The notes under the pieces: model-generated | Seen by the model: the letters and a program-made list of their open reading frames with translations, nothing else | Database searches by the model: none | What the model was told of the DNA's origin: nothing | NCBI GenBank assembly: GCA_037042915.1 | Contig: CM073193.1 | Coordinates: forward strand, 2,046,001-2,110,000 | Direction of reading: 5' to 3' | DNA: 64,000 nucleotides | DNA from: Auricularia sp. M13 | Lineage: Eukaryota; Basidiomycota; Agaricomycetes; Auriculariales; Auriculariaceae | Shown here: positions 55,850-64,000 of the stretch, piece after piece | How the letters are laid out: each line of letters begins with the position of its first letter | Numbering within the stretch: the first letter of the stretch is position 1 | Program-made: the position numbers and the translations under genes

Positions 55850-56268
55850 ATGTCTGGCGCCAACCCCGGAAACATCGCAGGGTACGCGCTCCGCGGTTTC
55901 AAGCATGAAATTGGGCCAGCATGCTCACCGTCGCACGCAGCGGCCACAAGGCCAACCTGAAGAACCCGAACACGTCCGAGGAGTCCAAGGAGCACTCGCG
56001 CCAGGTCCTCGAGGAGCTCGAGGACGGCACGTTCGACAACCCCGTCGAGCCCAAGAAGCCGTCGACGAACGAGGAGGCGCCGGTCAAGGAGACCAACCGC
56101 GTTCTCGGTGGCTACAAGGCCACGCTCAAGAGTAAGTCCCACTCGGCCTCATCTTCTCCGATCTACTACTGTGACTGACAAATTCGCTCGTTGATAGACG
56201 ATAACGTCGGCGAAGACGCCAAGGAGCACGCGCGCGAGGTTCTGCACGAGCATGGCATTGACGCGTAG
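55850..56268 (+). CDS. Con-6 family protein, copy 2
   Basis: Exons 55850-55881, 55941-56131 and 56198-56268 give 97 residues. Two Con-6 repeats are seen: GGHKANLKNPNTSEESKEHS (about residues 11-30) and GGYKATLKNDNVGEDAKEHA (about 70-89). The repeat order is reversed compared with copy 1 at 29007-29399, where the YKATL repeat comes first. A clear TATA box lies upstream. The protein should be small, soluble and hydrophilic; family members are linked to conidiation or stress, with unknown molecular role. It converges with URB1, with 211 bp between the stops. Confidence 0.9.
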
Positions 56269-56479
56269 TGTCCTGTTCCCACCTTGTAATGAATTGAAAG
56301 CTTGGTTATTGTAACACCTGAATGCACTGAACAACCACCTTTACCTGACGATTTTATCATATACTCAAGTAAGAGGAAGAGTAAACGCTGGATTTTGTCG
56401 TCAGTTGTTCATGTTGAGATCGCAAAATGGTAAGGAATAAGTTACACCTCCAAACAAAATGGGTGATAATTTTTGAGAG

Positions 56480-59400
56480 TCACTCCAGCGACGAGATGGC
56501 CATTCTCCTCGCCCACTCTCCGACCTCGCTACCCTCGAGCAACAGCAAGCGCGGCATCAGCACATCGAAAGCAGCCGGCCGTTGCTGCGGCCGGCCCTCC
56601 AGGCAAGCGCGCCACAGATTTTCCACCGTCTGTGCATACAGGTCCGCGCTAGCCTCGGGAAGAGCGAACAGGTCGGCCGCGTGATGCAACTCTGTCCGAA
56701 AGCGCGCTGTCGGAGACGACGACGACAGTGGCCGCTCGGGCTCCAGCCGCTTCAGCGCGGCAACTGCAGCATCCAGCACATCATCCAACCCATTGCGCGG
56801 CGCCGACAGCGGAAGGAGCGCCAACCGGAGCAAAACGCGCGACGCAATGTGCACGACGCCCAGCGCCGCCGCCTGTTGCAGAAGCACGCTGACGCAGCGC
56901 TGGACGGCGCCGCGCCACTGCCCGCCCGTCGCGCGCTCCGCCTTCTCCGTATCCGCGGCGAGGACGACGATGACGTTCTCCAAGATCTTCAGAAACGCGC
57001 CGTCCTCGCCGGGCTGCAGACCGCCGTGCACGTGCATCTCGAGCCACGCCAGCAGCTGCGAGCGGAAGACGAGCGACGTCGTCGCCGCCTTGATACACGT
57101 CAAGTTCGCCAAAACCTACCAAATACGTGATCAGCGTCAGAACGGGAGGGTAGTGGAGACATTTACCTGGAGCACCCCGGCGCGCACAACACGGTCTCCG
57201 GAAGCAGCGAACAAGCTCGCGAGCAGGTCCCATGTATGCCGTCGCCTCAACACGCGCCACTCGGCCTCGCCCGCACACCCCTCGGCGAGGAAGCGCAGCA
57301 TCCAGCCCTGCTCGCGCCGCCAGTCGTCCATGCTCGCGCTGTACAGCATGCCGTACAGCAGCGGCACGTCGCGCGCGTCCACCTGCGGCCGCTGCAGCAG
57401 GAAGCGCGTCGCAATCGGGTAGATCGGCGCCGCGGGGTGGAAGAGCCCGCGGAGCGCGTGCGCGAGTATCAGCGTCGTGTAGAGCGGCAGACGCGGCGGG
57501 TACGGCGCGTTGGACACGGAGACTGTGGAGGGCGGCGGCGGCAGGAGGTCGTGCAGCAGGTCCAGGATGTGCAGCGTCTGGTCGCGCTCTTGGAACGATG
57601 CTGTCTACACACATTAAGCAGATTCAATTAGTCGAAGAGTCGACGGCCAGGTTGAAATGAGCGCGTACCTTCATCGCCGCCCACAAGCTGCCCAGCACCC
57701 CCTGGGCCATCTGCCGCAGCGCGAGGTGTCGATACGAGAGCATGCACACCGCGACGCACGCCGCGTTCGTGCGGAACAGCTCGACCCATTCGAGCGCGGA
57801 ATACGCGCCGGCGTCGAGTAGCGCCTGCGCGAACAACGTGGTCACGAACACCGGATCGTACAGCGTATCATGGCCCGGGACGTCGATCTCGGTTTCGAAA
57901 TCTAGCAGCTTCGCGCGCGACAACGCAGTGATAGAGCGGAACACCCGCGCAGAGTCCATGCTCGCAAGGGCATGCGCGGGGCCGGCGCTGGGTGCGCCGC
58001 CCGATGAAGCTGTCCAACGGACGAGGAAGGAGCCGGCAGACGCTGAGCGGTGCGTCTCGTATAGCTTGAAGATGGACAACAGCTGGCGGTCGGGGCGGGA
58101 TGTCGTGCCACCGTAAAGACGCAATAGCGGGCCCATGTGAGTCGGCTGACACGCATTTGCCGGGTGCTTGGCGAAGAGGGTGTGCAGCAGAGCGATGACA
58201 GCTATGCGCAAGGGCGACGGCGACGTAGAATCCGATGGCGCGGCCAATGTGACTATGTGGTTGTGCTGGATGATGCTTTGCAGATATCGGTTAGTGTTAA
58301 CGGGCTGGAACATTGTTCAGTTACCAACTCCATACAGTGTGCTGCAGCACAAACCTTTAGAGCCACTCGTTCGCTCAGAGTCTGAGCCAACACCATGGTC
58401 GATTCGACCGCAAGACGATGCTGAATCGCAGCGGTCATGAAGGGATCAACAAACTGGACCTTAATGTCATCTGCGTGCCTCGCAAGTGTATCTGAAGACA
58501 AGGTCAACGAGGACATAGAAATCCATAGAGCAGACGACGTACTGAACACAACGGTCGGGGCGGCATCAACACTTGCGTCCTCCTTAACCTCGACATAATG
58601 CCTCACGAGCGCCTGCAGAGCGTCGTTGACGACCGAGCTGGCCAAGGACGCAAAGTCCGCAGGCCATCTGACCACCAGCATTTCCAGGAGTGACAATACA
58701 GTTGCATCCGTCAGGAGCCCCTTGTGCTTCGCAAGGTGCTCGCTCACACGCGAAGCGAGCGCAGCGCGTTTGTCCGCCCACAATTCAGCCATGAGCACAA
58801 GCGACCGGACGGCCAGCAGCCTAGTGCGATCATTCACAGAGGTCTTGAAGGCCAACGATGTCAGCCGTTTCGCCCAGGCGAACAGCGGTGCGGCATCTGC
58901 GGCCCCCAAGCCAGCCGCACTGGAAGCGACGACGTCGAGAAGCGCATGCACGACGGGCACCAAGTCTTCGCTGGGACTCTCGGCCGAGAGCCGCTGCATG
59001 ATGTCGTGGCGAAGTTGCGGATACCTATAGACGATGGCAGCGACTATTCTAGCCGTCCGAGGTCCAAGGGCGACAGCCGATAGCAGGTTGGTATCCAGAG
59101 GCTTGTGCGGCGTCCGTCTTGCACCCCATGCCGACTCTGCGTCCGCCGGCGACGACGAACGGTCCACTCCGTCATATCCGACAGGAAGATCGCGCGCAAC
59201 AAGCCTGAGCACAAGCGAGGTCAGGCTCTCAGACGTCACATCGTTCGCGAGCTGGAGAAGAGCGGGCAGGGTAGCGTTCAGTTCAGCGTTCGATGGTCCG
59301 CTGAGCGGGCGAGTATGGAGCGCAGAGAGCAGCTTCTCGACCAATGGCGAGTGGCCAGATGGAAGACAAGCAATGAGCAACATTGTGAGTTGTTCTGTAT

Positions 59401-62400
59401 CCATGAAATTTATCCATGGTGATGCGCCGCGCAACTGAAATTTTGTTAGGATACATTCCACTCGGCGCAGTGGGTACGCCGCGTACCTCGACAGTTGTCA
59501 CGGATGTCTTGCTTTGGGCCACCCAGTGAGCGCAGAACTCAGCAGAAAATGCCTTGTCGCCGTCGTCGAGGGGGTTCAGCAGAGCGCCGACAAGTTCATC
59601 CATTTCTTCGACGCTTTCGATGCCGTGCGCAAGAGTGCGAATGGAAGACGATTCCATGAACAGCAACTGCTTAAGCGGTCCCAACTGCGCCTTAGTCGCA
59701 TGTCGAGACAGCTCCGCGAGCAGCAGCTGGTAGACAGCGGCATGGCGCTTCGAGGCCTTGTCGAGCCGATGCAGTACGAACCGCGCAGCACGAACGACGG
59801 AGTCGATGTCCGCGGGCACCAGAGCAGCGAGCTGCTTGCGCGCCTCGTCGTTCTCGAGGTCCACGGGTAACGCATGCGCGAACATCCATTCGAAGGGAAG
59901 TCCGGGGCCGAACATTTGCGGGAAGCGCGGGCGCAGCTGCCATAACAGCCCACTGGAAGGTGGAATATACAGCGCAAGTTGTCGCACAACCTCCGGCGAG
60001 AATCGCGTGACAGCGTCGAACAGCCGCTGCGTCTCCTCTGCATTCAGGTTGGAGTCGACCAGACGATACCAGTCCACAAGCTCGTGCGCGGATTTGCGAC
60101 CTTCCGAAGGGTCGGCAGCTAATCATAGGTGAGAAATTGTTGACCAACGCACGCCCTGACCACGCTTACCATCGGGCTGAAGATCGACCGCATCGAGAAA
60201 TGCGCGGACTTTCTGACTGGCACCTCCAAGGGACTTGACATCGGGCTTTGCGAGCATCTCGAGCGCGTCTTCCAACAGCTCGACCTCACGTTCAACAGCC
60301 CTCCTTGCTGCCTTGTCAACCTTCGGCAAAAACTTCCTCAGCGCCCCAGCCAGCGCAGCACCGCATCTCAAGTCCGGCTGCTTCCCAACGAGCGCGGAGG
60401 CGAGTTTCCGCATGAAGGCCACAATGGCCAGCGCGTCGGACGGCGCAAACTCGCGCGGCGCCGCGAGCTGCTCCAGGAGCGTCGCGAGCAGCGGACTGGG
60501 CATGGCGGCCGGCGCGTATCCCGCCGCGGGGCCGGCGAGGTCGTCTAGGTAGCGGTACGGCGTGCGCATGCAGCGCTGCACGCAGTCGTCCAGGAACGCG
60601 AGCACGGCCGCACCCTCGTCCGTCAGGTCGAAGTCATCCTCGATTGAGCGCGCGCCGGGCGTACGCTGCGAGCGCGGGAGCGCGGCGAGCCAAAGCGCGA
60701 GCTCGCTCGGGTCATGCGAGAAGAGCACGCTGGTGCCTAGCAGCGAGCTGAGCAGGTTGCCGGCTGCCGTCTGTGTTGCGGGCGAGCCCGCGAGATACAC
60801 GTTCAGCAGGGCGTGCAAGTACGTCTTGCCCGTGGAACCTGGGAAGGTATGAGTACGGTCATGAGTACGGTCTTTTGCTTTTGCGAAGCTTCAGGATGAA
60901 GACGTACCGAGCTTTGCAGACCATGTAAACTGATCGCTGAGCGGCAGGGTGCGCAATACGTGCAGCCGCTTGACAGGCAGCATTTTATCATCGTCGCCAG
61001 CGTCCGTAGCGAAGACGGTCAAGAGCTTTCCGACCTCGAAGCGCGCCTCGGCGGCAACGTCGGGCAGCGCCATGTGATAGAGCCACATGAGGCGGAGTCC
61101 AGCCTCCGACAGCAACGACGCGCGCGCTTTCGCGGACTCGTCAGCGTCCGCCGCAGGTAGACTGAGGGTTGGCATGACGAACGCCACGACTACCTGCAAG
61201 TCGGGCACGCGTGCGCGGACTGCGCGAACTAGATCAGCACGGCGCGCCGTCCATTGTCCGTCGACGCCCTCTTCCAAAGCTTCCGCGACGCTGCTGAAAG
61301 CCTGTAGCGTTCTGGAGAGCTTCTCGAGGCAGCGGGCGAGAGTCAGCGCTGCTGTGTGCCGGACGAGTGCCGAAGATGATTGGAGACCCTTGGTGAGCAC
61401 GGTCTTGAGGCCGGACGTGGGCGCAACATTCTCCAGCACGTTCGCCAGCGGCGGCGGTGACGGGTTGTACGATGTAGACGACGGCAGCAAGAACGAGGAC
61501 GTGGGAACGGGAAGGGCGACGACGGACGCAACGAATGCCATATTGATGATCCATTTCGATGCCAGGCGCGCTTCCAACGTGAGGGAGGCTGCTGGCCAGT
61601 AACTATTCGATGTTAGATGGATAGAAATGCGTGAAAATTTGGCGCACCTCTGCACCAGTTCAGGGCATGCGCTTAGAATGCGCACTGCGAGCTCCTGTTG
61701 CCGCGCGTCCTCGTTTACTTTGAGGATGCGCAGGACGCCGGCCAGTAGCTTATTGTATATCTTTCCTCCATGTCGACCCTTCTTATCCTTCTCGTCTTCC
61801 TCCTCCTCGGCATCCTTCTCCCTGGGATACCAGCCGCGATCGCGAAAGCAGACGCCGGTTCCGGGACGCGTGCACACGGCCAGAAGAAAGTGATGCGCGA
61901 CATCCGCCGGTGCGTCGTCCGACTCGGCGGGGGCGTCGTATAGCTTGACGATTTGTGCGAGCGTCGTCTCGGTGAAGCACGCGACCTTGAGCGAGCGCTT
62001 GACCTTGCTGTCGAGCCAGATGCCTTCCCAGCACACCTCGAGAACGCGACGGCATACGGCGTACGGGTCCGCGTGCAAGCCGCGGAAGAGCGCCCAGAAT
62101 GCGTCGCGGTGCTCTTCCAGGAAGACCGTCTTGACTGCCGAGGGCGTCCCGGGCGACAGGAACGAGAGAATGAATAGGATGTAGAGCGTCCGGATGTCTG
62201 GGCGCGCGAGCGGCAACGGCTCGGGTTTGCCTTTGCGGCGCATGCTGAGCAGACGCGGCAGAGACTGCGTATGGTTAGAACCGTCTAACACAAATGAGAT
62301 TTTGCTCACCTTCTGGCTCCAGTTGAATACCTTAAGCAGTGTCGGACGCTCGCGCCCTCCGCCAAAGTCTGATATGGCGTTGAGCAGTTTGAGCGTTGCG

Positions 62401-62970
62401 AGCACATGGTCGTTCTGCGCGGCCGTCAAGCCGCCGTTCAGCCTGCGCATCCACGTAGGCGAGAGCAGAGCTTTGACGATGTTCCATCCAGCAGCATGGT
62501 AAACGAAGTGAACGGAGAGCAAGTTGAGCAAAGCAGCCAAAAGGCCCATGGCCAGCGGCTGAATGGTGGTATGTTGCTATAGCACAGTGTGAGCAGACGT
62601 ACAGATATTCCATGATGTAACGCACACGAATAGCAGTCTCCCAGACGTCAAAGACGTCTGTTGCGCCGGGCTGGGCATCCAGCCATGCTTTTGCCAGCAG
62701 CAAGCGCGCGTCCTGCGGGCCGATGGATTCGTCGTGCTTGAGAGAAAACTTGTTGCGCAGTGCGACAAGTGCTGTAATTTGAATAAGATTCAGAATTTAT
62801 GCTATAACGGGCTTACCGTCGCGAAGCTCATCTTGATTCTGGTTCTGCAGCGCGCGGTGAACGTCGGATCCGTTTGCAAACGAGATTTTTGGCGCGGCTT
62901 CAGCAACCTTGACGCGTTTTTGTCGCGCTGGGTCGTCACCGGCTATAGATTTGCGTTTATATGAGGCCAT
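56480..62970 (-). CDS. URB1: nucleolar pre-ribosomal-associated protein URB1 (Npa1)
   Basis: URB1/Npa1 is a very large helical-repeat protein that joins the earliest pre-60S particles in the nucleolus. The ATG at 62970 starts with a basic nuclear-localisation-like stretch (MASYKRKSIAGDDPARQKRV). Exons then run through long alpha-helical blocks (for example LLAALLNLLSVHFVYHAAG, LARPDIRTLYILFILSF, VRHTAALTLARCLEKL). The Npa1 N-terminal domain is followed by the NopRA1-type C-terminal region, ending with the stop at 56480. The total is roughly 2,000 residues, with only about ten short introns, in line with homologs. No internal stops were found in the blocks followed. Family call by architecture and the recognisable Npa1 N-terminal pattern. 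Confidence 0.85.
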
Positions 62971-63666
62971 AGGGGCGGGTCACACTCAGTCTGAGCCCGC
63001 CGTGGTTGCGGAAGCGCTGAGAAAATTGGAGCACTGTGAAAATTATTGGCTGTAACGCCAATAGATCGTTGGCCGTGAACGAGCGGCCACAGTGAGCGTC
63101 TACGGTGGACTTCGCAGAGCAAGGAGCTGGAAGAGCGGAGTGCGGATTGGCGTTCGACGCGGTGGCTGCCAGAAATATTTCGGCAAAGGCCGGATTCACA
63201 ATTCAATTTCTCACTGGCGCGTCGAGGACGCGTTTATCAGCGCTAATCAACGTAGGCAGCTTACAATGGCGCCTTTTAGCCGCCTTGGTATGCGCTGTCT
63301 CGGGTTAATATCTCCCTAGGCCTTCCTAGCACTCTGCACCAAGCTCTGCACTCTTGCCTGGACTCTGAATACCACATGGTGAGTCTCACCTAACGAGCTG
63401 TCTTACGGGCCTGAGCTTATTTGCAGCAAGTGCGCGTGCTGTCAGCCGGGTCGTCTCTTGAGGATAAACAACGAAAGTTGCGGCGCAGGGCGAAACGTAA
63501 GCCCACTCAGTCCTAATATTGCTCAAGCCTATCTTCCTCCGTAAGGTCTGCAAAGGAGACTACTCAAACCTCCCTTCCTTCCTCACCTCACACTGGTTAA
63601 TCATTCTAAATAAGGTGGAGGATTAAACATTCAGACACGTCCTCCCTTTTCCCTCCATGTCTTATA
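62971..63666. other. intergenic, URB1 promoter side, no gene recognised
   Basis: Short frames on both strands (63092-63319 plus, 62957-63199 minus) overlap each other and carry no motif. Bases about 63,560-63,660 are pyrimidine-rich and may be the promoter of the gene that follows. Confidence 0.45.
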
Positions 63667-64000
63667 ATGGAGGACAACACGGCGGCTGCTGTGGTACATC
63701 CGTCCGTCCTGTCCCGCCTACCTGTAGCTATCTCTTTTTCTATACGCTAACATCTCGCCAGGATTCGTTGAAGACCTCGTCCCTCGTGATGCCCGAGGTA
63801 TATACTGTACCGTACGCCATGGATTTGCAGACACAACGGAAACATCCTAAAACAGCCGAACACACTGAGACGCGCGTCCCTCGACACAGTGCGAGGTCTG
63901 GCAGTCTATTCGCGCAGAGATCTCCACTCGAGTCGAGCTTCCACGGGCACGCGGCACAAGCCCACGGTCCTGCTCGAGGAAAATATAGGTCCATGGTGCC
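63667..64000 (+). CDS. 5' part of an unidentified gene, cut by the window edge
   Basis: An ATG at 63667 follows a CT-rich leader. Exon 1 (63667-63693) encodes MEDNTAAAV. An intron fits at 63694-63761 (donor GTACAT, branch GCTAAC, pyrimidine tract, acceptor CGCCAG, phase 0). Exon 2 stays open to the window end (about 79 codons). The first residues recall the actin starts nearby, but exon 2 does not contain the actin DNGSG loop. It is therefore not an actin as modelled. Product unknown. The opposite strand is also open here. Confidence 0.35.

Noticed and set aside
63667-64000. Third actin gene at the right edge
   Set aside because: The first exon resembles the actin N terminus, but the next exon lacks the DNGSG loop and any actin sequence, so I list only an unidentified partial gene.

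Overview
The window looks like part of an agaricomycete (basidiomycete) chromosome. Genes are densely packed on both strands. Most are cut by many 50-70 bp introns with clear branch sites and GT...AG ends. Protein families include F-box/LRR proteins, a cyanovirin-N homolog, Con-6 proteins and a secreted type-B esterase, which fits a mushroom-type fungus. All calls come from reading the sequence; no database search was possible.

Bases 1-18,900 are a repeat-rich accessory block. A duplicated fragment of the RNA polymerase I/III subunit gene RPAC1 sits at the far left. Next comes a minus-strand F-box/LRR gene broken by nested transposons. A 2,014 bp Mutator-like element (9 bp target duplication) lies in its coding region and itself carries a 322 bp CACTG-ended foldback MITE. 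A 12.4 kb Ty3/gypsy chromovirus (4739-17154, 5 bp target duplication) lies near its 5' end. The chromovirus 5' LTR carries a 777 bp MITE flanked by TA. The element has gag, protease, reverse transcriptase, RNase H, integrase and chromodomain, two single-base frame breaks, an antisense tRNA-like Pol III promoter in each LTR, and an extra spliceable gene (ORF3) after pol.

Bases 19,000-64,000 are ordinary euchromatin. In order: RPAC1 and RIO1 (divergent, 70 bp apart), a cytochrome P450, a secreted amidohydrolase, an unrecognised conserved-looking gene, a Con-6 protein, a hypothetical protein, a type-B carboxylesterase, tRNA-Ala(AGC), a cyanovirin-N protein, two divergent actins flanking TSR2, a multi-pass membrane protein, mitochondrial malate dehydrogenase, vacuolar-type alpha-mannosidase, an APH-fold kinase-like protein, an NDUFAF6-like protein, EME1, a second Con-6 protein, URB1, and the start of an unidentified gene at the right edge.

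Four genes act in making ribosomes: RPAC1 (rRNA/tRNA/5S transcription), RIO1 and TSR2 (40S), and URB1 (60S). MDH1 and the NDUFAF6-like protein serve mitochondria. EME1 is a DNA repair factor. The most unusual features are the nested transposons with intact target duplications, the extra spliced ORF and antisense Pol III boxes of the chromovirus, the 21 bp phased repeat arrays of the Mutator-like element, and an actin paralog that has lost two nucleotide-handling residues.
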